Assembly: GCA_965234685.1 (NCBI GenBank)
Contig: OZ248539.1
Coordinates: 558,001-622,000 of the forward strand
DNA: 64,000 nucleotides
Direction: 5' to 3'
Source of the DNA: Fimbriimonas planktonicus
GTDB taxonomy: Bacteria > Armatimonadota > Fimbriimonadia > Fimbriimonadales > Fimbriimonadaceae
Part shown: positions 50,750 to 59,015 of the stretch, piece by piece
Position numbering within the stretch: the first letter of the stretch is position 1
How the letters are laid out: the number at the start of each line of letters is the position of its first letter
Made by a program: the position numbers and the translations under genes
Notes under the pieces: generated by a model
What the model was told of the DNA's origin: nothing
The model's input: the letters and a program-made list of their open reading frames with translations, nothing else
Database searches by the model: none

Positions 50750-52018
50750 TTATTTGCCATTTGGTCGATCGATGCGGAAGAAGATTCCTTCCTTCGTGAA
50801 CACAACGAACTGGTCGTCTTTCTCGGTGAGCGGCTGGATGACCAGCTTCTCCGAGATGGTCGGGTGGACCGATCCGATGTAGCTACCACCCGAAAAAATC
50901 ACCCAGTCGCCGCAATTGGTTGCACCACGCGCACCAGAGCCGGGGGTTGGCTCATTCTCCAGGCCCTCGATTCGGGGGCGGAAGAAGTTAGAAGCATCGT
51001 CTTCGAAAAGCAGAAGTCGCTGCGGCATCGAATCGGATATGAGTTCGAGGCCAGACCGGTTTGGCGTGATGCCGTACGCCGCCACGGCCGCGACATCCAC
51101 CAAGAAACTGTCCCGTAGTTGCGGGTCGTAGATGCGGCAAACGGTGTGCGCCTTTCCAGTTTCAAGAAATCGCCCAGAGACCTTGCTCGCCGGAATTCCG
51201 ACCGCCCTTGCCGCGAAAAGTAGCGGCGTGTTTAGGGCGTGGCAGTTGCCGATGCGCTGAAAACTCGGGTCGAAAAACTGGTTCATGTCGAGCGTCGGCT
51301 CGTCCACGTCTTTGTCGTAAAGCGAGTTCTTCACGAAGAACATGCCGATTCGATTCAGCATCTCGCCAACTTTCACGGGCTGACGGTCTATGATTTCGTG
51401 GCCGGCAAGCTGCTCTAGTAGCTTCGGCAAGTCCGCCTTGTATTCGTCTTCGGTGGGTGAAAGGTAGGCCGACTTGACCTCGATAGGAAGTTCAAATTGA
51501 TACGCGTTCTGCGCTGGAGAGCCGGGGCGGACTATCGGGTGGATCAGGGTTCCACTGACATCAACCGTGAGGTTGATCTTTTCCGTCCCTTCCGGCGGGC
51601 TTAGGCGAATCGCGATGCAATCGGCTCCGCGGCGGCCTTCGGTGTTGAAGGTCCAGTAGTTGGATTCGCCTTGCTTCGGTATGGGAACAAACGGTAGCTC
51701 AGTTTCTCCGCGATATATCTTCACATCGCGAATGCGCTGATCCGGATAGTCACGCACACCGGGGTACTTTGCCGGACTAAATCCTAACGGGCAAGGGAAG
51801 ACAATGGTGACGGGGCGGCCCGTCCACACTGACCCTTCTGCTAATCCGATCTGACCCGTGAGCCGAGATTGAAACGCCTCTTGATTGCTGCGATCCAGGT
51901 GATAACTCGGCGGAGCCGCAATGTCGACTAGCGAGACCGGGAGAGCGGGGTCTTGAGCCTGAGTCGATTGAATCTGTGGATAGGCCAACATCAGCGCGAT
52001 GATCGTAGTCGTGGCCAC
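50750..52018 (-). CDS. Secreted transglutaminase-like protein
   Basis: The 422-residue product has a signal peptide (about 1-22, MATTTIIALMLAYPQIQSTQAQ) and a C-terminal transglutaminase-like cysteine domain. The triad is visible as C259 (IGNCHALN), H291 (GKAHTVCRIYD) and D308 (FLVDVAAV), in the usual order and spacing. The N-terminal 200 residues are beta-rich and unassigned (LPFVPIPKQGESNYWTFNTE). Such proteins may act as peptidases or cross-linkers of the cell envelope. The start is GTG at 52018. It ends next to the shared terminator. Confidence 0.8.
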   Translation of the reverse strand: MATTTIIALMLAYPQIQSTQAQDPALPVSLVDIAAPPSYHLDRSNQEAFQSRLTGQIGLAEGSVWTGRPVTIVFPCPLGFSPAKYPGVRDYPDQRIRDVKIYRGETELPFVPIPKQGESNYWTFNTEGRRGADCIAIRLSPPEGTEKINLTVDVSGTLIHPIVRPGSPAQNAYQFELPIEVKSAYLSPTEDEYKADLPKLLEQLAGHEIIDRQPVKVGEMLNRIGMFFVKNSLYDKDVDEPTLDMNQFFDPSFQRIGNCHALNTPLLFAARAVGIPASKVSGRFLETGKAHTVCRIYDPQLRDSFLVDVAAVAAYGITPNRSGLELISDSMPQRLLLFEDDASNFFRPRIEGLENEPTPGSGARGATNCGDWVIFSGGSYIGSVHPTISEKLVIQPLTEKDDQFVVFTKEGIFFRIDRPNGK

Positions 52019-52099
52019 GATCCGAGTCTAATCATTCCAAAACGCACTTGCAACCCGGTAAATTTTGCAGGTCAAGAGGAAACCACGCACAATGAGAGG

Positions 52100-52936
52100 A
52101 TGCGTTTAGGTGAATATCACGAACTGAGGGCGGTCCGAGAGGGACCGCCGGGGCTATTTCTGTCGGACGGCCAGACTGACGTTTTGCTTCCGAAGGCTCA
52201 GGTTCCGCCGCGAATCTACGTGGGAGACGTGCTGCGGGTGTTTGTGATGAAGGACTCGGAAGACCGAATCATCGCCACTACGAAGACGCCTTATGCCATT
52301 CCTGGGGAGTTTGCTCGCCTGACCGTGGTGTCCGTCTCCGAGATCGGAGCGTTTCTCGACTGGGGCCTTGATAAGGACTTGTTCTGTCCGATCAAAGAAC
52401 AGATGATGCGAATGCGAGCAGGGCAGGACTACTTGGTTCGAATCTACATCGACGAAGTTTCCGAGCGCATCGCCTGTACCTCGAAGTTCAACCGCTATCT
52501 AAAGGCCACGAGTGAGGACCTGGAAGTCGGGCAAGCCGTGAAGTTGATGATCGCTGACCGAACGGAGGACTTCATCCGTGTGATCATCAACGGTCAATTC
52601 AAGGGATCGCTATTCCCCGACGAGTGGATTGAAAAGCTACAAATGGGCGAAGTGCGTGCAGGCTACATCAAGCGGATTCGTCCCGAAGATGGTCGGATCG
52701 CGGTGTCGTTACGGCCCCAGGGATTCAGCGCAGTACTTGGCGAGCGAGACCGAATTCTCGCGGCCCTGAAAGAAGCCGGCGGCACTCTCCCGGTATCGGA
52801 CAAATCGTCTCCGGAAGAGATTCAGCGCCGATTCGGCCTGAGCAAAGGTGCGTTTAAGAAGCTGATTGGTGCCCTTTATAGGGAAGAGATGATCGAGATC
52901 AGCGATCACTGGATCAAGCTGAAATCTTCCGGCTGA
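52100..52936 (+). CDS. CvfB-like S1-domain RNA-binding protein
   Basis: This 278-residue protein contains tandem S1-like beta barrels: MRLGEYHELRAVREGPPGLFLSDG, then EFARLTVVSVSEIGAFLDWGLDKDLFCPIKEQ, and GYIKRIRPEDGRIAVSLRP, followed by a C-terminal winged helix (IQRRFGLSKGAFKKLIGALYREEMIEI). This is the CvfB/YitL family order, three S1-like domains plus a winged helix, which binds RNA. Start ATG 52100 matches the family N-terminus; the frame continues upstream only into non-conserved sequence. A GAGAGG directly precedes it. Confidence 0.88.
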   Translation: MRLGEYHELRAVREGPPGLFLSDGQTDVLLPKAQVPPRIYVGDVLRVFVMKDSEDRIIATTKTPYAIPGEFARLTVVSVSEIGAFLDWGLDKDLFCPIKEQMMRMRAGQDYLVRIYIDEVSERIACTSKFNRYLKATSEDLEVGQAVKLMIADRTEDFIRVIINGQFKGSLFPDEWIEKLQMGEVRAGYIKRIRPEDGRIAVSLRPQGFSAVLGERDRILAALKEAGGTLPVSDKSSPEEIQRRFGLSKGAFKKLIGALYREEMIEISDHWIKLKSSG

Positions 52937-52988
52937 TTTGTTCTTCGGAGTTTCCGGCTGGGCAAGTGCGTAGTACAAAGGTGGCAAA

Positions 52989-54245
52989 ATGGGTTTGGTC
53001 AAGATGAAACGAGCTGCAATTTTTGGCGTGTGTTGCGTGCCCATCTTGGCGGCCGGTTGGATGCGGCAATCATCACCAACTCCGGTAATGGACCCGGTAG
53101 CAGACCTGAAGAAGAGAGTCGCCAACGGACAGGCGAAGCTGGAATTTGAACCGAAGCAAGGGTATCTCCGGTCGATCCTGACGCAGTTAAAAATCGACCC
53201 GAATTCGCAGGTTTTGGTTTTCTCGAAAACGAGCCTTCAGACCGACCACATTTCGCCGAAGACGCCTCGCGCGCTGTACTTTAACGACGAGGTCTATGTC
53301 GGCTGGATTCCAGGTGCGCCGCTAATTGAGATCATGAGCGTGGACCCCAAGCGTGGGGCTTTATTCTACACGATTGAGAACACCAAACAGGCCCAGGTCG
53401 CGTTTTCGACCGAGGGCTCAGACTGTTTTCGTTGCCACGGCGGACGGGGATTCGGTTCCCCAGCGGCCCTGTTCGGCCGATCGGTTCAAACCGCGCCGAG
53501 CGGCTACTCGAGGGTCTTTGCCCAGACCTATAACATGACTCCATCCACCCCAATCCGGAATCGATGGGGAGGTTGGTACGTTTCGGGCACGCACGGAAAG
53601 CTTCGCCACATGGGCAATGAACTCTCGCAGGGCACCGACGAGAAGCATTCAATAAACATTGAGCGCGGTGCAAACGTAACGAGTTTGTCGCGTTACTTCG
53701 ACGTTAAGCCGTACCTAACCCCGCACTCGGACATCGCCGCGCTCATGGTCTTTGAGCAGCAAATGGAGGTCCAGAACCTCATTACGCGAGCAAACCAAGA
53801 TGCGTTGCTGATTTTGCGAGGGACGAACCCTGAAAAGGCCAGCAAAGAGACGATCGCTAATATCGAGAACTATAGCGAGGGCCTAGTTGCGGGACTGCTA
53901 TGCGAGGGAGAGGCAAAGCTCACGAGTCCCGTCAAGGGCACAACGGCATTCGCGAAGACGTACTCGGAGTCAGGTCCGAAGGACTCCAAAGGCCGGTCGC
54001 TGTATCAACTTGACCTCACGACGCGCATTCTTCGCTACCCTTGCAGCCCGCTGATCTACTCGCCATCGTTTGATGCCCTGCAGTCGCCGGTGAAGAACTT
54101 CGTTTATCGTCGACTTGGAGAGATTCTAAGCGGGAAGGACAGGTCGAGTGGCTACGCGCATCTGAGCGTAACGGATCGGAAGAACGTCCTTGAGATCCTG
54201 ACCGAGACCAAACCGGAGTTCGCCAAGTTTCAAGGCTCAAGGTAA
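52989..54245 (+). CDS. Exported CXXCH (cytochrome c-like) protein, unknown
   Basis: The 418-residue product has a signal sequence (about 5-23, MKRAAIFGVCCVPILAAGW) and one haem-attachment motif, C146-F-R-C-H150 in GSDCFRCHGGRGFGS. The rest does not resemble a standard cytochrome c domain; aromatic, beta-rich segments (ALYFNDEVYVGWIPGAPLIEIM) dominate. It may be a periplasmic redox protein tied to the other CXXCH protein at 13906, but they are 39 kb apart. Start ATG 52989 is preceded by AAAGGTGG at good distance; ATG 53004 is the alternative. Confidence 0.7.
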   Translation: MGLVKMKRAAIFGVCCVPILAAGWMRQSSPTPVMDPVADLKKRVANGQAKLEFEPKQGYLRSILTQLKIDPNSQVLVFSKTSLQTDHISPKTPRALYFNDEVYVGWIPGAPLIEIMSVDPKRGALFYTIENTKQAQVAFSTEGSDCFRCHGGRGFGSPAALFGRSVQTAPSGYSRVFAQTYNMTPSTPIRNRWGGWYVSGTHGKLRHMGNELSQGTDEKHSINIERGANVTSLSRYFDVKPYLTPHSDIAALMVFEQQMEVQNLITRANQDALLILRGTNPEKASKETIANIENYSEGLVAGLLCEGEAKLTSPVKGTTAFAKTYSESGPKDSKGRSLYQLDLTTRILRYPCSPLIYSPSFDALQSPVKNFVYRRLGEILSGKDRSSGYAHLSVTDRKNVLEILTETKPEFAKFQGSR

Positions 54246-54307
54246 GTCCTCAGCTTGAGGGTTTTGACAGTGGACAAAAGCCGTTTGCTCGGAGGGCATC
54301 ATTGTCG

Positions 54308-54313
54308 TATCCT
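54308..54313 (+). promoter_or_regulatory. Candidate promoter of the toxin-antitoxin pair
   Basis: TATCCT at -10 with TTGCTC (54285-54290) exactly 17 bases upstream precedes the antitoxin ATG by about 30 bases. Weak consensus, so tentative. Confidence 0.3.
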
Positions 54314-54342
54314 ATTGAGGCAGACGAGAGATCGCGAGTGGC

Positions 54343-54522
54343 ATGCAAAACTTAGAGAAACAGCAGTTTGAGATTCGGCTAACGCCGGAGCAATTGGAAG
54401 CAGTTTTCCTTGCGGATCAGTACTTTGAATCTGGCGAGTCCTTCACCGCGGCTCAAGTACGCGAAATGGCCCGAAAGAGGACGGAAGCTTGGCTGAATAT
54501 TCCGCAGACAGAGTCGGAATAG
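54343..54522 (+). CDS. Putative antitoxin of a ParE-type toxin-antitoxin pair
   Basis: This 59-residue protein (MQNLEKQQFEIRLTPEQLEA...) is small and acidic and lies directly before, and overlapping, a ParE/RelE-like toxin gene. Short antitoxin-like proteins in this position bind and neutralise the toxin. It has no recognised DNA-binding motif; the helical segment FTAAQVREMARKRTEAWLN looks like the toxin-binding tail. ATG 54343. The identification rests mainly on the neighbour, with the start and stop clear. Confidence 0.6.
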   Translation: MQNLEKQQFEIRLTPEQLEAVFLADQYFESGESFTAAQVREMARKRTEAWLNIPQTESE

Positions 54523-54827
54523 TTGAGTACGGTCGTTTGGCAGCGATCGATTTTGCCGTAAACCACGACGCAACCGCCCACATGTGGGGAGTAGAACAAG
54601 CTGAGCGATATTCGGATTTTCTGCAACAGTCGGCAGACTTTATCGCCTTGAACCCTAACGTGGGCAAAAAAGTAGTAGGGCACCCAACCGCAGAAGCTCT
54701 ATTGGTCCGATGGCCAAAAGCAAGGTACGGCCATTACATCGTTTATCGTCGCATGCCGAGCGGAATCCACATCATGCGAATTTTGCACAGCGCGATGGAC
54801 ATTGGGAGCCATCTTCCTGAAGACTAA
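54489..54827 (+). CDS. ParE/RelE-family toxin
   Basis: The 112-residue product matches the ParE/RelE toxin fold: helix-rich N-terminus (EQAERYSDFLQQSADFIALNPNVGK) and C-terminal strands ending RYGHYIVYRRMPSGIHIMRILHSAMDIGSHL. ParE toxins poison DNA gyrase, while RelE toxins cleave mRNA; which activity applies is not clear. The TTG start at 54489 lies 34 bases before the antitoxin stop, with AGAGGACGGAAGC upstream as a ribosome-binding site, giving a 16-residue leader before the conserved YGRLAAIDFA. The overlap couples the two. Confidence 0.8.
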   Translation: MAEYSADRVGIVEYGRLAAIDFAVNHDATAHMWGVEQAERYSDFLQQSADFIALNPNVGKKVVGHPTAEALLVRWPKARYGHYIVYRRMPSGIHIMRILHSAMDIGSHLPED

Positions 54828-54873
54828 TACTGCCTTCGAAATCAAAAACAAATGTGCTCTGAAGAGGTCTCTG

Positions 54874-56028
54874 TCACCGAATTACGTGCGGCACAAACCG
54901 GCTAAGGTCGGTCGTGATTCGGCCGTCGGACTCCCGAATTCCTACCCCGGCTGACTCGTCGCCGACGACCCACGAGCCAATGACTGCGTGGTTGCCGCCC
55001 GCTTCAAACAAAGGCGCAAGGGCTTGGTAGATGTACTTCGGTTGGAGGCCGATTTGGGTTGTATCCGCATCCGGTGTTTCTTCGGTCGTCACACCATCAA
55101 TCACTACGCGGACGCCGTCGCCCTCTCGCGATAGCAGAGGCTTGCGAACGTATCGAGCCATATCCCGAGGGCCGTCGAAGTGGGCGGGGAGGAGGTTCGG
55201 GTGGTTCGGATACCGCTCCCAAAGGATCGGCAAGATCGCTTTGTTCGCGAGCAGCATCTTCCAAATCGGCTCGATCCAGATGTTGCGAAGCTCCGGCTGC
55301 AAAGCGTGGCTGCCGAAGTTTTCTCGCACCATCCACTCCCACGGGTAGAGCTTAAACATCTTTCGGATCGCTCCGTCTCGGGCGTCCAGGAACTGTTTGG
55401 TCTCCTTGTTCCAGCCGATCTCCGTCATGAGCAGTCCTTCGGTTTGGAGCCCGGCCTCGGTTGCGGTGTCGCGGAGCAGGGCGATGGTCATGAGGTCTTC
55501 GTCCGACTCGGAGTGGGCGAAGTGGACGAAGCCGGGAACAAGGTTCTGATCCTTCAGCCAAGTCCAGCGCGCGATGAGGCTTTCCCAGAGCGAGTTGAAC
55601 TGATCTGAACCCGGGAAGCGATCTTGGCTCCACTGCCACTGCACTACAGCTGCCTCAAGCAGCGACGTCGGCGTGTCGGCATTGTATTCGAGCATCTTCG
55701 GCGGATTTGTCCCGTCGTAGGCAAAGTCGAATCGGCCGTAGAGGTGCCCGGTCGGGTTTGCCGCGTAGTCCTCAAGGACAAACTCGCAATACGCCGGGAG
55801 GTCGAATTCCCGAAATCGCTTGGTGCGGATGAGATCTTGCACCGTCTCCATGCAGAGTCGGTGCAGCTCGTTGGTCGCGGATTCAATTGCGTCGACGTCT
55901 CGTGGGCCAAGAGTGTAGTAGGCACTTTCATCCCAGTACGGTTTGCCGAGGTGGGTGTGAAACACCAGACCCCACTTTTCGACTTCGGCTTCCCAGTTCG
56001 GGCGCGGGTCGATTCGGTGTCTTTGCAC
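54874..56028 (-). CDS. YgiC/YjfC-like glutathionylspermidine synthase-type ATP-grasp protein
   Basis: This 384-residue protein is a glutathionylspermidine-synthase-like ATP-grasp enzyme (the YgiC/YjfC group that lacks the amidase domain). Typical landmarks are HLYGRFDFAYDGTNPPKMLEYNADTPTSLLEA, ATP-binding KMLLANKAILPILWERYPNH, and the ending YIYQALAPLFEAGGNHAVIGSWVVGDESAGVGIRESDGRIT. It probably ligates a peptide amide bond, but the substrate is unknown. It starts 2 bases after the upstream lipoprotein gene, the same pairing as E. coli ygiB-ygiC. ATG at 56028. Confidence 0.85.
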   Translation of the reverse strand: MQRHRIDPRPNWEAEVEKWGLVFHTHLGKPYWDESAYYTLGPRDVDAIESATNELHRLCMETVQDLIRTKRFREFDLPAYCEFVLEDYAANPTGHLYGRFDFAYDGTNPPKMLEYNADTPTSLLEAAVVQWQWSQDRFPGSDQFNSLWESLIARWTWLKDQNLVPGFVHFAHSESDEDLMTIALLRDTATEAGLQTEGLLMTEIGWNKETKQFLDARDGAIRKMFKLYPWEWMVRENFGSHALQPELRNIWIEPIWKMLLANKAILPILWERYPNHPNLLPAHFDGPRDMARYVRKPLLSREGDGVRVVIDGVTTEETPDADTTQIGLQPKYIYQALAPLFEAGGNHAVIGSWVVGDESAGVGIRESDGRITTDLSRFVPHVIR

Positions 56029-56030
56029 GT

Positions 56031-56300
56031 CTAGCTAAATCCGCTGCCCATGGAGCCAAAGCCGCCACGTGATACAGATGGGGTTGCCGAGCCGCCGAGG
56101 ATTCGGCCGCCCGATTGCGATCCGCCGTAGATGAACCTTGGCGCGCCGTAATAACCCGCGCCGCCACGATACGTGGTGCAAGCAGAGTCGGGCAGCTTTT
56201 TGCCGCTGGCATCTACGCAGTCGCGCCGCTCCGAGCCACATCCCGCCAAGATAACCCCAGCAAAAGTCACAACCCACGCCAACTTAAATTCCTTTTTCAT
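56031..56300 (-). CDS. YgiB-like (DUF1190-type) lipoprotein
   Basis: The 89-residue product begins MKKEFKLAWVVTFAGVILAGC, a signal peptide with lipobox LAGC (Cys at residue 21), so it is a membrane-anchored lipoprotein. The mature part has two further Cys residues (DCVDASGKKLPDSAC) and ends in the Gly/Ser-rich SVSRGGFGSMGSGF, which resembles the RGGFG motif at the end of YgiB. It precedes the YgiC-like gene by 2 bases. ATG 56300 is preferred; the upstream open frame lacks coding character. Confidence 0.7.
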   Translation of the reverse strand: MKKEFKLAWVVTFAGVILAGCGSERRDCVDASGKKLPDSACTTYRGGAGYYGAPRFIYGGSQSGGRILGGSATPSVSRGGFGSMGSGFS

Positions 56301-56443
56301 CCCGAAAATGCCTCTTTGGAAGACATTGTAAGTGTACGTTGCTCTCATGCGGCAGGATGCAAAGTTGATCACAAAATTTGCGAGTTCATGACCTCGTCCT
56401 AGCTAGAATTCTCTCATTGATTTAGAATGTACGGGAGTCAAAG

Positions 56444-57910
56444 ATGACAGTACGCGACAAGATTCAGCATCTCCACCGACGGCTCGGCTTTGGACTGACT
56501 CCGCCAGAACTCGAGGCAGAGGAGAAGCAAGGGTTCGATAAATCGGCGCAGCGGCTGCTCGACTTCCAGAAGCTTCCCGATCTCGGCATTTCCCCTTACG
56601 AGTTCTGCTGGCGCAACCGCGAAAAGGAGCAGGCCGATGTGGGCTCCTATCGGTTCCGTGCCTGGTGGACCTTGCGCATGGTCGCAACAGAACGGCCGTT
56701 GGAAGAAAAACTAACGCTGTTTTGGCATTCGCACTTCGCCGTGGGCGACAACAAGGTGGAAGACGGCCCGATGATGCTGTACTACCTGCAAACCCTCTAC
56801 AAGCACGGTTACGGAAAGTTTGAAGACCTGTTGCTGGCCATCTCCCGCGAACCGGCGATGATGCGCTACCTCGACATGACGCGTAGCGTGAAGGGGAACC
56901 CAAACGAGAACTTTGCTCGTGAGGTCATGGAGCTTTTCACGATGGGAATCGGCAACTACACCGAAGACGATGTGAAGGAGCTATCGCGCGCGCTTACCGG
57001 CTGGGGCTATATTCACACCTATTACGAGCTACCGGGCGAGTCGAGCCTCAAGTTAACCGAGAGCATTCAGTACGACCGTCCGTTCGCATCGTTTGCCTAT
57101 CTCCCAAGTATGCGGGACGAGACGGACAAGACGATTCTTGGGCAAAAGCGAGATTGGGATGGCGAGGCGGCTCTGCGAATGCTCTCCAATCGGCCAGAGA
57201 CGGCTCGCTACGTTTCCGGGAAACTCTGGAGCTACTTTGCCGGGCAAGAAGCTCCGCCAAAAGTCTTGGATCGACTTGTGACGGTCTGGAAAAAATCGGG
57301 CGGCAATATCCCAGACATCGTGCGTGCGATTGCGCTCGCGCCAGAGTTTTACGCGGAATCGGTAGTAGGCAATTATCCAAAGAATCCGGTGGATTTTGTG
57401 ATTAGCATCGCCCGCAAGCAGGGAATGGGCCGATCCATGATGGCCAAGCGGCCGAAGGATGCGAAACCGACGGACGAGATTCCGAAGGAGATCATGGACC
57501 AGATGGGCTACGCGGCTTACCGAATGGATCGAATGGGGCTAACTTTGCTTGTACCGCCTGACGTAGCCGGATGGACCTGGGGTGAGAACTTCATTAACAG
57601 CAGCTCGATGGCGGAACGCTATCAGTACCAAGGGTTCTACTATTTGGTTGACAACGTGGAGCAATGCGCCGCGACAGTGTTCGGCTACCTCAAAAATCTC
57701 CAATTGACCAGCGTCGAGGACATTACGCAGAAGTTTGCCGAGTACTACGACGTGAAACCAAATCCAGAAACAACGAAGATTTTGAATGCGATCTTCGCGT
57801 CGGTTGGTGGCGTGGCGATGTTTGAAAAGGCGAAGGAACCCCAATGGCCGGGGTGGCATTTTGCCACCCTCAAGTATCTCGTCGCTTCCCCCGAAATGCA
57901 CCTCTACTGA
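56444..57910 (+). CDS. DUF1800 protein
   Basis: The 488-residue protein matches DUF1800: LHRRLGFGLTPPE near the N-terminus, then FWHSHFAVG, a run containing MMRYLDMTRSVKGNPNENFAREVMELFTMGIGNYTEDDVKELSRALTGW, and a C-terminal part with PDVAGWTWGENFINSSSMAERY. Members often pair with DUF1501 proteins, but the downstream gene here is convergent and encodes a different lipoprotein. No signal peptide is seen at ATG 56444. Function is unknown. Confidence 0.9.
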   Translation: MTVRDKIQHLHRRLGFGLTPPELEAEEKQGFDKSAQRLLDFQKLPDLGISPYEFCWRNREKEQADVGSYRFRAWWTLRMVATERPLEEKLTLFWHSHFAVGDNKVEDGPMMLYYLQTLYKHGYGKFEDLLLAISREPAMMRYLDMTRSVKGNPNENFAREVMELFTMGIGNYTEDDVKELSRALTGWGYIHTYYELPGESSLKLTESIQYDRPFASFAYLPSMRDETDKTILGQKRDWDGEAALRMLSNRPETARYVSGKLWSYFAGQEAPPKVLDRLVTVWKKSGGNIPDIVRAIALAPEFYAESVVGNYPKNPVDFVISIARKQGMGRSMMAKRPKDAKPTDEIPKEIMDQMGYAAYRMDRMGLTLLVPPDVAGWTWGENFINSSSMAERYQYQGFYYLVDNVEQCAATVFGYLKNLQLTSVEDITQKFAEYYDVKPNPETTKILNAIFASVGGVAMFEKAKEPQWPGWHFATLKYLVASPEMHLY

Positions 57911-57914
57911 ACCG

Positions 57915-58814
57915 TTACTTCTTCGGGTTTGCGTCGAAGAAGTCAAACAGCAGGATGCTTGCGCGGATACCGCTGGCGGTTTCTTTGCCGCCGACGGTTC
58001 TGCCGCCGGGCCACGCATGGCCGCCGTCAGCCAAGGTCACGAGTTGAACCATGCGTCCGTTCTTGCCGTTTTTCCAAGTCTCGGTTACCACCTTGCCATC
58101 GTTGATCTCCGACTTTTCTGCTGGGGCGGTAATGCCTAGTTGCTTGGCCCACCACTGTGCGCTCTTGGACTGGGAGATTCCTTTCAGGAGGCTTTGGCTG
58201 GTCTCATCGTAGGCCACGGTGTTGTCGTTCTTCGCGTGGATCATGAGAACGGATACCGGCTCCTTGGGATTGGGGATGATCCGAGGTCCAACCCCGGTGG
58301 TTCCTGCGACGGCTCCGATGGCCGCAAGTCGGTCGCCGATCTGCGTGGCGGCAAAGTGAGACATGAAGGCACCGTTCGAGTGCCCGCACATATACACGCG
58401 GTTCTTGTCCACCTTGACTTCGCTTTCGACCTTGTCAAGGATCGCGGACATGAAGGCAACATCGTCCTTCTTCTGTCCCGAAAGGTCGATGAAACCGGCG
58501 TTCCAGCCTGGTCGCTCGCCCAGCCCATCGGGATAAACCGCGATGTAGCCGCGCTTCTCGGCTTCTTCTGCCGTGTCGGTGTACACCTCTGCAAGCGCGG
58601 CGGTTCCGGTCCAGCCGTGAAGGATGAGCACTACCGGGAGGGGCTTGCCGTCTTCCACCTTCTTTGGGATTCGAAGGATGTAGGAGCGCTTGACCCCTTC
58701 GGATTCAAGTGTCTCAACGTATCTGCCCGGACCCTTGGTTTGGGCGGGAACGGGGGACACGCAGCCAGCCAGGAGCAAAGCCAAAAGGGGGATTCGGAGT
58801 GCGCTTGAATTCAT
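57915..58814 (-). CDS. PHB-depolymerase/LpqC-like esterase lipoprotein
   Basis: The 299-residue protein has a lipobox signal (LLAGC, Cys18), so it is anchored in the membrane. It belongs to the esterase/PHB-depolymerase family: HGWTG (oxyanion region, near 66), the nucleophile elbow GHSNGA with S146, the acid near HAKNDNTV and the final His in GGHAWPGG. The likely action is hydrolysis of extracellular or periplasmic esters, for example feruloyl or acetyl groups of polysaccharides. It ends 4 bases from the convergent DUF1800 gene. ATG 58814. Confidence 0.88.
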   Translation of the reverse strand: MNSSALRIPLLALLLAGCVSPVPAQTKGPGRYVETLESEGVKRSYILRIPKKVEDGKPLPVVLILHGWTGTAALAEVYTDTAEEAEKRGYIAVYPDGLGERPGWNAGFIDLSGQKKDDVAFMSAILDKVESEVKVDKNRVYMCGHSNGAFMSHFAATQIGDRLAAIGAVAGTTGVGPRIIPNPKEPVSVLMIHAKNDNTVAYDETSQSLLKGISQSKSAQWWAKQLGITAPAEKSEINDGKVVTETWKNGKNGRMVQLVTLADGGHAWPGGRTVGGKETASGIRASILLFDFFDANPKK

Positions 58815-58885
58815 CCGTCAATACTACACCTTGACCTCCTGGGTCGCAAACTAGGTGGACCAATGTCGCGCTAATCCGGTACCCG

Positions 58886-58969
58886 AGATCAACCACCCCA
58901 GATCAATCACCCTAGATCAATCGCCCCAGATCAATCGCCCAAACTCAATCACCCCAGAGCAACCGCCTC
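58886..58969. repeat. Six tandem copies of a 14-base repeat
   Basis: The unit AGATCAATCRCCCC is repeated six times end to end, four copies nearly identical and the first and last degenerate. It lies in the 201-base gap between the divergent esterase lipoprotein gene and the first PEP-CTERM gene. The unit is short and there are no spacers, so it is not a CRISPR array. It may mark a regulatory or slipped-strand site. Confidence 0.85.
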
Positions 58970-59015
58970 ATTCTCGCCGCTGGAATCTGCGAGCACCAAA
59001 AGCAAGAATGAACCC

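Noticed and set aside
58886..58969. Possible CRISPR array from the 14-base tandem repeats
   Set aside because: Units are contiguous without spacers and far too short; no cas genes in the window.
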